A DNA stretch of 27,279 nt, from positions 1-27,279 of the forward strand of contig NZ_JOAP01000068.1 in NCBI RefSeq assembly GCF_000720475.1. Reading direction: 5' to 3'. This document shows, in pieces, positions 16,491 through 23,882 of this stretch. A program made the position numbers and the translations under genes. The notes beneath the pieces were generated by a model. It was not told the origin of the DNA. It saw nothing but the letters and a program-made list of their open reading frames with translations, and made no database searches. Each line of letters begins with the position of its first letter. The stretch's first letter is position 1. Origin of the DNA: Streptomyces aureocirculatus. GTDB lineage: Bacteria > Actinomycetota > Actinomycetes > Streptomycetales > Streptomycetaceae.

Positions 16491-16508
16491 AAGGAGCCGA
16501 CGGGCTCC
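16489..16508 (-). terminator. Rho-independent terminator of glgX
   Basis: On the minus strand GGAGCC, loop CGTC, GGCTCC and TTTT form a canonical terminator with a T-run, 13 bases after the glgX stop. T-runs are rare in this genome type, which adds weight. Confidence 0.8.
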
Positions 16509-16521
16509 CGGCGCGGACACC

Positions 16522-18894
16522 TCACGCACCGCACTCCCCGGGCACCGCCCGCAGCAGCAGCACCGACCGCGGGGCCAGGTTCACCGCCGCCCCCGCGGCG
16601 AGCAGTGTCTCCGGCGCCCGGGCCTGCTCCTCCAGACAGGTGTCGACGAGCACTTCGTAGGCCGCGGCCCACGGCGGTCCCGGCAGCACGAAGTCCAGCG
16701 GGCGGCCCGCGGCGTGCAGCACGGCGAGGAAGCTGTCGTCCGTCACCGGCGCCCCGCGCGCGTCCCGCCCCGGGATGTCACGGCCGGACAGATACATGCC
16801 GAGCGTGGCCGCGGGCGCGTACCAGTCGGCCTCCGTCATCTCCGTGCCCCGCGCCGTGAACCACGCCAGGTCCCGCAGTCCGTCCGCGGAGTGCGCACGG
16901 CCGGAGAAGAAGGCACGGCGCCGCAGCACCGGATGCCGGTGCCGCAGCGCGATGAGCCGGGACGTCAGATCAAGGAGTGTCCGCCACTCCGGCTCGTCGC
17001 GCAGCCCCCAGTCCACCCAGCCGACCTCGTTGTCCTGGCAGTAGGCGTTGTTGCTGCCGCGCTGCGTGCGGCCCATCTCGTCGCCCGCGACGAGCATCGG
17101 CACGCCGGTGGAGAGCAGCAGTGTGGTCAGCAGGTTCCGCAACTGCCGCCGCCGCAGCGCGAGCACTTCCACGTCGGCCGTCTCGCCCTCGGCGCCGCAG
17201 TTCCAGGACCGGTTGTCGTCCGAGCCGTCCCTGTTGCCCTCGCCGTTGGCCTCGTTGTGCTTGCGCTCGTACGAGACCAGGTCACGCAGGGTGAAGCCGT
17301 CGTGGGCCGTCACGAAGTTCACCGACGCGTACGGGCGGCGCCCGCCCCACGCGTACAGGTCGCTCGACCCGGACAGGCGGTAGCCGAGGTCCCGCACGTC
17401 GGGCAGCGCGCCCCGCCAGAAGTCCCGCACCGCGCCCCGGTACCGGTCGTTCCACTCCGTCCACAGCGGCGGGAACGCCCCCACCTGGTAGCCGCCGGAG
17501 CCCACGTCCCACGGCTCGGCTATCAGCTTCACCCGGCGCAGGACCGGGTCCTGCGCGATGACCGCGAGGAACGGCGAGAGCATGTCGACGTCGTGGAAGG
17601 AGCGCGCGAGCGCCGCGGCCAGGTCGAAGCGGAAGCCGTCCACGCCCATCTCCGACACCCAGTACCGCAGCGAGTCGGTGATCAGGCGGAGCACCTGCGG
17701 CTGCACGACGTGCAGGGTGTTGCCGCAGCCCGTGTAGTCGGCGTAGCGGCGGGCGTCGTCCTGGAGGCGGTAGTAGCCGCGGTTGTCGATGCCCTTCAGG
17801 GACAGCATCGGCCCCAGCTCGCCCGCCTCGGCCGTGTGGTTGTAGACCACGTCCAGGATCACCTCGATACCGGCCTCGTGCAGCGCCCGCACCATCCGCC
17901 GGAACTCCCCGACCTGCTGGCCGCGGGTGCCGGAGGCCGCGTACGCCGCGTGCGGGGCGAAGTAGCCGATCGAGTTGTAGCCCCAGTAGTTCCTGAGGCC
18001 CCGCCGCAGCAGATGGTCCTCGTGCGCGAACTGGTGCACGGGAAGCAGTTCGACGGCCGTCACGCCGAGCCGCACCAGATGCTCCACGGCCGCCGGGTGC
18101 GCGAGCCCGGCGTAGGTGCCGCGCAGCTCATCGGGGACCCCGGGATGCAGCTTGGTGAAGCCGCGTACGTGCACTTCGTAGATGACCGAGTCCGCCCACG
18201 GAGTCTTCGGGCGCCGGTCGTCGCACCACTCGTCGTCCGGCGCGTCGTCGTGCACCACGACACCCTTGGGCACGTACGGGGCCGAGTCGCGGTCGTCGCG
18301 CACGGTGTCGGCGACGTGCTGCTGCGGCCAGTCCCGCACATGGCCGTACACCTCCGGCGGCAGCACGCCGTAGTCGTTGCCCGTGCCCGCGTCGACCGCG
18401 CGGGCGTACGGGTCGAGCAGCAGCTTGGCCGGATTGAAACGGGCGCCGGTCCACGGGTCCCAGCGGCCGTGCACCCGGAAGCCGTACCGCTGCCCCGGCA
18501 GCACGCCCGGCACGAAGCCGTGCCAGATCTCGTGGGTGAGCTCGGTCAGCGGGCAGCGGGTCTCGACCGTCGCGCCACCGGGACGGCCCCCGTTCCCCTG
18601 GGGGTGACCGTCGCCCGCGTCGTCGTCGGCGTCGTCGAACAGACACAGCTCGACGGCCTCCGCACCCCCCGCCCACAGCGCGAAGTTGGTGCCCGCCACA
18701 CCCTCGGGCCCCACCCGGAACCGGGCACCGAGCGGTGTCGGCGCCCCCGGCCACACCGTCCGCGCGGGGGCCTGCCGATGGCGTGCGCCGCGCCCCCCGT
18801 TGCTCGCTCCCGCCGTGGCAGGGCCGCCGTCCGGCCGGTCGCGGCCAAGGGCACGCGCTCCTTGCACTGCCTTGTGCTCGGCTGCGCTCGACAC
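16522..18894 (-). CDS. glgX: GlgX, glycogen debranching enzyme (GH13_11, isoamylase type)
   Basis: GlgX hydrolyses alpha-1,6 branches of phosphorylase-trimmed glycogen in the cytoplasm. The 790 residues comprise a 45-residue low-complexity N-terminal extension, a CBM48 module (about 50-150) and a GH13 barrel. The nucleophile is D424 (GVDGFRFDLAA), the acid/base E460 (LIAEPWDVG) and the third carboxylate D532 (FVTAHDGFTL). ILDVVYNHTAE is region I. An acidic Gly-rich insertion (about 87-108) interrupts the CBM48 module. I use the GTG at 18894, preceded by GGGAGG at a seven-base spacing. It is divergent from the first L,D-transpeptidase. It completes the glucan set with glgE and glgP, though 11 kb of unrelated genes intervene. 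Confidence 0.95.
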   Translation of the reverse strand: MSSAAEHKAVQGARALGRDRPDGGPATAGASNGGRGARHRQAPARTVWPGAPTPLGARFRVGPEGVAGTNFALWAGGAEAVELCLFDDADDDAGDGHPQGNGGRPGGATVETRCPLTELTHEIWHGFVPGVLPGQRYGFRVHGRWDPWTGARFNPAKLLLDPYARAVDAGTGNDYGVLPPEVYGHVRDWPQQHVADTVRDDRDSAPYVPKGVVVHDDAPDDEWCDDRRPKTPWADSVIYEVHVRGFTKLHPGVPDELRGTYAGLAHPAAVEHLVRLGVTAVELLPVHQFAHEDHLLRRGLRNYWGYNSIGYFAPHAAYAASGTRGQQVGEFRRMVRALHEAGIEVILDVVYNHTAEAGELGPMLSLKGIDNRGYYRLQDDARRYADYTGCGNTLHVVQPQVLRLITDSLRYWVSEMGVDGFRFDLAAALARSFHDVDMLSPFLAVIAQDPVLRRVKLIAEPWDVGSGGYQVGAFPPLWTEWNDRYRGAVRDFWRGALPDVRDLGYRLSGSSDLYAWGGRRPYASVNFVTAHDGFTLRDLVSYERKHNEANGEGNRDGSDDNRSWNCGAEGETADVEVLALRRRQLRNLLTTLLLSTGVPMLVAGDEMGRTQRGSNNAYCQDNEVGWVDWGLRDEPEWRTLLDLTSRLIALRHRHPVLRRRAFFSGRAHSADGLRDLAWFTARGTEMTEADWYAPAATLGMYLSGRDIPGRDARGAPVTDDSFLAVLHAAGRPLDFVLPGPPWAAAYEVLVDTCLEEQARAPETLLAAGAAVNLAPRSVLLLRAVPGECGA

Positions 18895-19049
18895 CGTTCA
18901 GCCTCCCGCGGCTCGGGCCGGTGGACGCGCGGGAAGAGGGCGCGCGGCGTCCCGGCCGCGGCTGCCCGCACGGCGTCCTTCTGTCTGTTCTGCCCACCCG
19001 GTGCGTCGCACTCACGTTTCCCCGGGCGGGCACGGTCGTTGGGACCCAC

Positions 19050-20297
19050 GTGAGACAGGCAACGAGGCGCGCTCGGCGCGCAGGGGCCGCGCTGGCCGCA
19101 GCGGTGGCATGGGCAGGACTGGCGCTCGGGGCCGCGGGGTGCACCGGCACGGAGTTCGACGGGCTCCTCGGCAAGCCGCCGAGGCCCGCCGACGCCATCC
19201 GCGTCACGCCGGGCGACGGCGACAAGAACGTGCGCGCGCACGAGCGCCTGGAGGTGCGGGTGCCCGCCGGACGCCTGGAGTCGGTGCGGGTGGTGCGGTC
19301 CCAGGACGCGCGGGAGACGGAGGTGCCCGGGCGCATCGGTGAGGACGGCACGACCTGGCGCCCGGTGGTCCGCGGGCCGCTGGCGCTCGCCGCGAAGTAC
19401 ACCGTGGACGCGGTCGCGCTCGACGGCCACGGGCGGCGCACGGCACGGCACACGACGTTCACCACGTTCGTCCCCGATGAGCGCTTCATCGCCTACGTCG
19501 CGCCGGAGAACCGCGCCACGGTCGGCACCGGAATGATCGTCTCACTGGAGTTCAACCGTGAGGTCGCCGACAGGAAGGCCGTCCAGCGCGCCGTGCGCGT
19601 CACCGCGAAGCCGGGCGTCGAGATCCGCCCGCACTGGTTCGGCTCCACCCGTCTTGACTTCCGCCCCGAGAAGTACTGGAAGCCGGGCACCGAGGTCACC
19701 GTCGACCTCGGCCTGCGGGACGTACGGGCCGCGCCCGGCGTCTACGGCCTCCAGGACAAGACGTTCTCCTTCACCATCGGCCGCAGCCAGGTCAGCCTGG
19801 TCGACGCCGCCGAGCACACCATGCAGGTGCGCCGCGACGGCAAGCTGATCTCGACCGTACCGATCACCGCGGGCGCCCCGAAGACCCCCACGTACAACGG
19901 CAAGATGGTCGTCACCGAGATGCTGGAAGTGACCCGCATGAACAGCCGCACCGTCGGCTTCGGCGGCGAGTACGACATCCCCGACGTGCCGCACGCGATG
20001 CGCCTCACCACCTCGGGCACCTTCCTGCACGGCAACTACTGGGCGCCGGACGCCCCCGGCAAGACCAACGTCAGCCACGGCTGCGTGGGACTGCGCGACG
20101 TGAAGGGCGGCAGCCAAAAGACACCGGCGGGCTGGTTCTTCGACCGCTCCCTGGTCGGCGACGTCGTCGAGGTCGTCCGCAGCAAGGACAAGAAAGTCGC
20201 TCCCGACAACGGCCTCAGCGGCTGGAACATGGCCTGGGAGGAGTGGAAGACGGGAAAGCAGGCCGCAAAGAAAGCGGCTAAAGCCGTAGAAAGGTAA
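19050..20297 (+). CDS. L,D-transpeptidase lipoprotein, copy 1
   Basis: A 415-residue envelope enzyme that makes 3-3 cross-links in peptidoglycan. From the GTG at 19050 an Arg-rich start and hydrophobic stretch lead to the lipobox LGAAGC (Cys 31). Two immunoglobulin-like domains follow (about 45-250), the second containing GSTRLDFRPEKYWKPGTEV. The YkuD catalytic domain has HGNYW and SHGCVGLRD, with the nucleophile at Cys 345, and the C-terminal tail has SGWNMAWEEW. The start is supported by the lipoprotein signal, though the ribosome site is weak; the open frame continues upstream to 18735. This actinobacterial type resembles mycobacterial LdtMt2. Second of a divergent pair with glgX and first of a tandem pair. 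Confidence 0.92.
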   Translation: MRQATRRARRAGAALAAAVAWAGLALGAAGCTGTEFDGLLGKPPRPADAIRVTPGDGDKNVRAHERLEVRVPAGRLESVRVVRSQDARETEVPGRIGEDGTTWRPVVRGPLALAAKYTVDAVALDGHGRRTARHTTFTTFVPDERFIAYVAPENRATVGTGMIVSLEFNREVADRKAVQRAVRVTAKPGVEIRPHWFGSTRLDFRPEKYWKPGTEVTVDLGLRDVRAAPGVYGLQDKTFSFTIGRSQVSLVDAAEHTMQVRRDGKLISTVPITAGAPKTPTYNGKMVVTEMLEVTRMNSRTVGFGGEYDIPDVPHAMRLTTSGTFLHGNYWAPDAPGKTNVSHGCVGLRDVKGGSQKTPAGWFFDRSLVGDVVEVVRSKDKKVAPDNGLSGWNMAWEEWKTGKQAAKKAAKAVER

Positions 20298-20368
20298 AAG
20301 GGCGACAAGAAGCCCCGCGCGAACCGCCCCTGAAGGCCACGGGCCCGCACCATGAACACAGTTGGAAC

Positions 20369-20393
20369 GGAACGGTGACATTGGCGGGGAGTC
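20369..20393 (+). promoter_or_regulatory. SigE-like (ECF) promoter candidate before the second L,D-transpeptidase
   Basis: GGAAC (20369-20373), 17 bases and GTC (20391-20393) match the general form of Streptomyces SigE-dependent promoters, which respond to cell-envelope stress. A second GGAAC starts five bases earlier. It lies about 110 bases before the start codon. A match this short can occur by chance. Confidence 0.4.
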
Positions 20394-20506
20394 ATCGCTC
20401 CGGGCCCTGTGGTTATCTGGCGCAGTGCGCGAGTCGGCTCATTCTCGACCACCGCGCCGGAGCACTGGAGTGCGGGCCTCATCGGGCCGTGCGAGGGGAG
20501 AAAATC

Positions 20507-21754
20507 TTGAACGGGCGACCGATATCGGGGGCGTCGGCCCACGCGCGAAAGCGCGGGCGGCGGCGGGGCGCCAGGACACTGTTCGCGGCCGCGTCCGGGG
20601 CGACGCTGCTGCTCGTGACCGCGTGCGGCGGTGGCGGATCCGACGGCGACAGCGATGGCGGCAAGGGCAAGGCGGACGCCGACAAGCCCTCACAGGCCGT
20701 CGTCACGATAGCCCCCAAGGACGGCTCCAAGGCCGTGGCGACCAGTGGCGCGTTGAAGATATCCGCCGCCGACGGCAAGCTCACCGAGGTGACGGTGAAG
20801 GGCCCGAAGGGCAGGACCGTACCCGGAAAGATCACTTCCGGTGGCGCGAAATGGATGCCCGCGAAGCACCTCGCCTCCGGTACGGAGTACAAGGTCCACG
20901 CGATCGCCAAGGATTCCGAAGGGCGCACCGCCGCCAAGGACTCGACGTTCACCACGCTCGTGCCCGAGAACACCTTCACCGGCCAGTTCACGCCGGAGGA
21001 CGGCACGAAGGTCGGCGTCGGAATGCCGTTCTCCGTGCGCTTCACCCGCGGCATCACCGCCCCGCGAGCCGTGGAGAAGGCGATCCGCATCACGACCGAT
21101 CCTTCCGTGCCCGTCGAGGGCCACTGGTTCGGCAACGACCGCCTGGACTTCCGCCCGGAGAAGTACTGGAAGCCCGGCACCAAGGTCACCGTGAAGCTCG
21201 ACCTCGACGGCGTCGAGGGCCGTCCCGGCGTCTACGGCGAGCAGGCCAGGACCATCAGCTTCGAGATCGGCCGCAGCCAGGTCTCCACCGTCGACGTCAA
21301 GACCAAGAAGATGACCGTCGTACGCGACGGCAAGGTCCTGAAGAAAATCCCGGTCACCACCGGCAAGCCCGGCTACGAGACGTGGAACGGCCAGATGGTC
21401 ATCAGTGAGCGTCTTGAGGTGACCCGGATGAACGGCGAGACCGTGGGCTACGGCGGCGAGTACGACATCAAGGACGTGCCGCACGCCCAGCGCCTCTCCA
21501 CGTCCGGCACGTTCATCCACGGCAACTACTGGGGCGGCGGCGCGTTCGGCAACTACAACGCCTCGCACGGCTGCATCGGCCTCCAGGACGTCCGCGGCGG
21601 CTACGACAAGAAGGTGCCGTCCGCCTGGTTCTTCGACCGCTCGATGGTCGGCGACGTCGTCGTGGTGAAGAACTCCAACGACAGGACCATCGCCCCGGAC
21701 AACGGCTACAGCGGCTGGAACATGTCCTGGGAGAAGTGGAAGGCCAAGGCCTAG
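20507..21754 (+). CDS. L,D-transpeptidase lipoprotein, copy 2
   Basis: A second 415-residue L,D-transpeptidase of identical plan. The TTG at 20507 is the best start: GAGGGGAG lies six bases upstream, and from it a basic N-terminus leads to the lipobox LVTAC (Cys 40). Two Ig-like domains include NDRLDFRPEKYWKPGTKV. The YkuD domain has HGNYWGGGAF and SHGCIGLQD (nucleophile Cys 356), ending in SGWNMSWEKW. It is placed 209 bp after copy 1 in the same direction, evidently from duplication. A separate ECF-type promoter candidate in the gap suggests independent, possibly stress-linked control. A Gly/Asp/Ser/Lys-rich linker follows the lipidation site. Confidence 0.93.
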   Translation: MNGRPISGASAHARKRGRRRGARTLFAAASGATLLLVTACGGGGSDGDSDGGKGKADADKPSQAVVTIAPKDGSKAVATSGALKISAADGKLTEVTVKGPKGRTVPGKITSGGAKWMPAKHLASGTEYKVHAIAKDSEGRTAAKDSTFTTLVPENTFTGQFTPEDGTKVGVGMPFSVRFTRGITAPRAVEKAIRITTDPSVPVEGHWFGNDRLDFRPEKYWKPGTKVTVKLDLDGVEGRPGVYGEQARTISFEIGRSQVSTVDVKTKKMTVVRDGKVLKKIPVTTGKPGYETWNGQMVISERLEVTRMNGETVGYGGEYDIKDVPHAQRLSTSGTFIHGNYWGGGAFGNYNASHGCIGLQDVRGGYDKKVPSAWFFDRSMVGDVVVVKNSNDRTIAPDNGYSGWNMSWEKWKAKA

Positions 21755-21834
21755 GGTCGGCACGGCAGACCCTGGCTGCCGGGCCCGCACGGCAGGTCCC
21801 GGCGGTCGGGTCCGCACGGCAGGTCCCGGCAGGC
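21754..21834. repeat. Three 27-bp tandem repeats after the second L,D-transpeptidase
   Basis: Units at 21754-21780, 21781-21807 and 21808-21834 share a GGGTCCGCACGGCAGGTCCC core; the last two are nearly identical. The array starts on the last base of the stop codon and occupies the 3' region of the gene. Confidence 0.85.
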
Positions 21835-21854
21835 GGCTTCAGGAACGGCCCGGC

Positions 21855-21872
21855 GCACTGTGACGCAGTGCA
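21855..21872. promoter_or_regulatory. Inverted repeat upstream of the enoyl-CoA hydratase gene
   Basis: GCACTG and CAGTGC are perfect six-bp arms around five bases, extended by further near-matching bases. It lies about 30 bp upstream of a candidate -10 box, a position suited to an operator. Confidence 0.4.
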
Positions 21873-21898
21873 CCGGGTCGTTCTGCGTGAACGCCCGC

Positions 21899-21904
21899 TA
21901 ACGT
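21899..21904 (+). promoter_or_regulatory. -10 box of a likely leaderless transcript
   Basis: TAACGT fits the TANNNT form of Streptomyces -10 boxes and is seven bases before the ATG at 21912, where no Shine-Dalgarno sequence exists. This arrangement supports 21912 as the start and a leaderless mRNA. The -35 region is weak. Confidence 0.5.
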
Positions 21905-21911
21905 GCCCCGC

Positions 21912-22682
21912 ATGACAACTGTGCATCTCGAAGTAGTCGACGGCGTCGGCACGGTCCGCCTCGACCGCCCGCCCATGAACGCCCTGGACATCGAGCTCCA
22001 GGACCGCCTCAAGGACCTCGCCGCCGAGGTGAGTGACCGCGACGACGTACGCGCCGTCGTGCTCTGGGGCGGCGAGAAGGTGTTCGCGGCCGGGGCGGAC
22101 ATCAAGGAGATGCAGGCCATGGACCACACGGCGATGATCGTGCGGTCGCGGGCGCTGCAGGACTCCTTCACGGCCGTCGCCCGCATCCCCAAGCCGGTCG
22201 TGGCCGCCGTCACCGGCTACGCGCTCGGCGGCGGCTGCGAACTGGCGCTGTGCGCCGACTTCCGCATCGCCGCCGACAACGCCAAGCTCGGCCAGCCCGA
22301 GATCCTGCTCGGCCTGATCCCGGGAGCGGGCGGCACCCAGCGCCTGCCGCGCCTGGTGGGCCCCGCCAAGGCCAAGGACCTCATCTTCACCGGCCGGCAG
22401 GTCAAGGCCGACGAGGCGCTCACCATCGGCCTCGTGGACCGGGTGGTGCCCGCCGCCGAGGTGTACGAGCAGGCGCACGCCTGGGCCGCACGCCTCGCCA
22501 AGGGCCCGGCGCTCGCGCTGCGGGCCGCCAAGGAGGCGGTGGACGCGGGCCTGGAGGCGGACATCGACACCGGACTCGCGGTCGAACGCACGTGGTTCGC
22601 AGGTCTGTTCGCCACCGAGGACCGTGAGCGGGGCATGCGCAGCTTCGTGGAGGACGGCCCCGGTAAGGCGAAGTTCCGCTGA
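21912..22682 (+). CDS. Enoyl-CoA hydratase/isomerase (crotonase family)
   Basis: A 256-residue cytosolic crotonase-fold enzyme, likely hydrating 2-enoyl-CoA in beta-oxidation or a related acyl-CoA path. The oxyanion-hole segments are AAGADIKEM and YALGGGCELAL. Both catalytic glutamates of true hydratases are present: E110 (GGCELAL) and E130 (LGQPEILLG), followed by IPGAGGTQRLPRLVG. The ATG at 21912 (MTTVHLEVVDG) fits family beginnings better than the GTG at 21903. No other fatty-acid gene is adjacent, so it stands alone; the substrate chain length cannot be told. Confidence 0.94.
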   Translation: MTTVHLEVVDGVGTVRLDRPPMNALDIELQDRLKDLAAEVSDRDDVRAVVLWGGEKVFAAGADIKEMQAMDHTAMIVRSRALQDSFTAVARIPKPVVAAVTGYALGGGCELALCADFRIAADNAKLGQPEILLGLIPGAGGTQRLPRLVGPAKAKDLIFTGRQVKADEALTIGLVDRVVPAAEVYEQAHAWAARLAKGPALALRAAKEAVDAGLEADIDTGLAVERTWFAGLFATEDRERGMRSFVEDGPGKAKFR

Positions 22683-22740
22683 TTTCAAGTCAGTTGAGAG
22701 GCAGTCAGCCAAAGTGTCCCTCGAAGGGGCGGTTTACGGC

Positions 22741-22761
22741 AACCTTAAGAGAACCTTAAGG
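22741..22761 (+). promoter_or_regulatory. Direct repeat resembling an OmpR/PhoB-family response-regulator site
   Basis: AACCTTAAG occurs twice with 11-bp periodicity. Read on the minus strand this is CTTAAG, five bases, CTTAAG, the same form as the PmrA/BasR box of enterobacteria. OmpR-family regulators bind 11-bp direct repeats. A weak GCGACC/GATCAT pair with an 18-bp spacer (22761-22790) follows immediately. Confidence 0.5.
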
Positions 22762-22863
22762 CGACCGGGTTTCAACCGCTCCGTGATCATCTGTGAGCGT
22801 GAGGTCATCGCAGGTGAAGGCGGGTGTGACCAGGCCTGAACTGCCGTAGGCATATGCCTGCAC

Positions 22864-22898
22864 AGCCCCCCGGAATGGTAGCTTCCGGGGGGCTTATT
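22864..22898 (+). terminator. Strong Rho-independent terminator of an orphan unit
   Basis: AGCCCCCCGGAA (22864-22875) and its exact complement (22883-22894) form a 12-bp stem with a seven-base loop, followed by TTATT. It is 182 bases past the enoyl-CoA hydratase stop and 48 bases before the next gene, so it ends either a long 3' UTR or a separate short RNA. Confidence 0.8.
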
Positions 22899-22945
22899 CC
22901 GTCGGAACGGCCCCGCCGCGGTCGCGGTGCGGCCATCATGGGGGC

Positions 22946-23449
22946 ATGGCGGGGCAGGAGGGTGTCGAACAGCCGCGGAAGCGCACGGGTGTGACCGTGG
23001 CGCGCTGGTCTCCGGCGGTGGAGGACGAACACGCCCTGAAGGCCCTGGAGTTGTTCGGCAACCCCACCGACGCCGAAGTGCCGCTGCCCTCGCGCCCCGA
23101 ATCCGCCGCCATCGCCCGCCGGCTCGCGCAGGTGGTCGTCCTGCGCCACTGGGGCCTCTCGCCCAAGATCACCGAGGATGTCGTGCTCCTGGTGTCCGAA
23201 CTCGTCGGCAACGCCGTGCGGCACACCGGGGCCCGGGTGTTCGGCCTCAGGACGCTGCGGCGGCGCGGCTGGATCCGGGTCGAGGTGCGCGATCCCTCGC
23301 GCGGGCTGCCCTGTCTGATGCCCGTCCATGAGCTCGACGTCAGCGGCCGCGGCCTCTTCCTCGTCGACAAGCTCGCGGACCGCTGGGGCGTGGACCTGCT
23401 GCCCCGGGGCAAGACGACCTGGTTCGAGATGCGGATCCACGACCGCTGA
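22946..23449 (+). CDS. ATP-binding protein, RsbW-like anti-sigma/histidine-kinase ATPase fold
   Basis: A 167-residue cytoplasmic protein with a HATPase_c_2 domain (about 50-165). The N box is LVSELVGNAVRHT, G1 is VEVRDPSRGLPCL and G2 is SGRGLFLVDKLADRWG, ending KTTWFEMRI. No dimerisation or sensor domain is present. Streptomycetes carry dozens of such stand-alone ATPases, some acting as anti-sigma serine kinases; no sigma factor or anti-anti-sigma gene is adjacent, so its partner is unknown. The ATG at 22946 lacks a well-spaced ribosome site (GGGGG is almost adjacent), making the exact start uncertain. Confidence 0.88.
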   Translation: MAGQEGVEQPRKRTGVTVARWSPAVEDEHALKALELFGNPTDAEVPLPSRPESAAIARRLAQVVVLRHWGLSPKITEDVVLLVSELVGNAVRHTGARVFGLRTLRRRGWIRVEVRDPSRGLPCLMPVHELDVSGRGLFLVDKLADRWGVDLLPRGKTTWFEMRIHDR

Positions 23450-23479
23450 CGCCCGCCGCCGCCGGGCTGCCGGTGCTGG

Positions 23480-23514
23480 CTGTGTGCATTTGCCTGTGTG
23501 CATTTGCCTGTGTG
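23480..23514. repeat. Two and a half 14-bp direct repeats
   Basis: CTGTGTGCATTTGC occurs at 23480-23493 and 23494-23507, then CTGTGTG. It starts 31 bases past the ATP-binding protein stop. The unit is AT-richer than its surroundings and could be a binding site or a slippage product. Confidence 0.7.
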
Positions 23515-23520
23515 TACGCG

Positions 23521-23560
23521 AAAGCCCCCGGGGCCGTGGGTGCGGCGCTGTCGGGGGCCT
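23521..23560 (+). terminator. Probable terminator of the ATP-binding protein gene
   Basis: GCCCCCG (23524-23530) pairs with CGGGGGC (23552-23558), with further outer pairs after one mismatch. The 21-base loop is itself GC-rich. Confidence 0.5.
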
Positions 23561-23660
23561 TCGGGCGGGGCCGTGAACGAAATGGGGTGTGGTCCACGGC
23601 CGCAAAGACGACCGAGCCCGGGTCAATGGGGGTCGCTGCGTCGACTATGGCAGACAGGGA

Positions 23661-23882
23661 CCGCTGATCCAAAAACCCTAACTCGGGCATTTCTGGACAG
23701 AAGCGTACAGTTTAGAGGTGAATCCTTGGTGAGATAGAGCACTAGCCTTCTAAACGATGGCTGAACAGCGACTACGTGACGCGATAGGAAAGGTGTGGGC
23801 ACCCTTACTTGGTCCAGTCCAGCCGACCCGTAAACGCCTCCGAACCGGTCAATCAGCAGCTTTCTGAGTAAACCGCCATTAA
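23661..23882. other. AT-richer gene-less interval with long-range inverted arms
   Basis: This stretch is visibly AT-richer than the rest of the window. GTTTAGA (23710-23716) and TCTAAAC (23749-23755) are perfect arms, enclosing a smaller hairpin (TTGGTG/CACTAG with two wobble pairs). The only open frame, 23757-23867 (36 codons), has no ribosome site and uses TTA, CTA and ATA codons, unlike real genes here, so I do not call it. It may be the leader of the downstream lipoprotein operon, a small RNA, or imported DNA. Confidence 0.45.

Noticed and set aside
22741..22761. PHO box for PhoP
   Set aside because: The 11-bp periodicity fits, but the units match GTTCACC poorly; the CTTAAG-N5-CTTAAG form is the better description.
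22683..22898. tRNA or known housekeeping RNA
   Set aside because: No cloverleaf or T-loop pattern and no recognisable 6S, tmRNA or 6C-type features.
23757..23867. 36-codon ORF starting MAEQRLRDAIGK
   Set aside because: No ribosome site, and TTA, CTA and ATA codons are out of keeping with genes here; its contents may be chance in AT-richer DNA.
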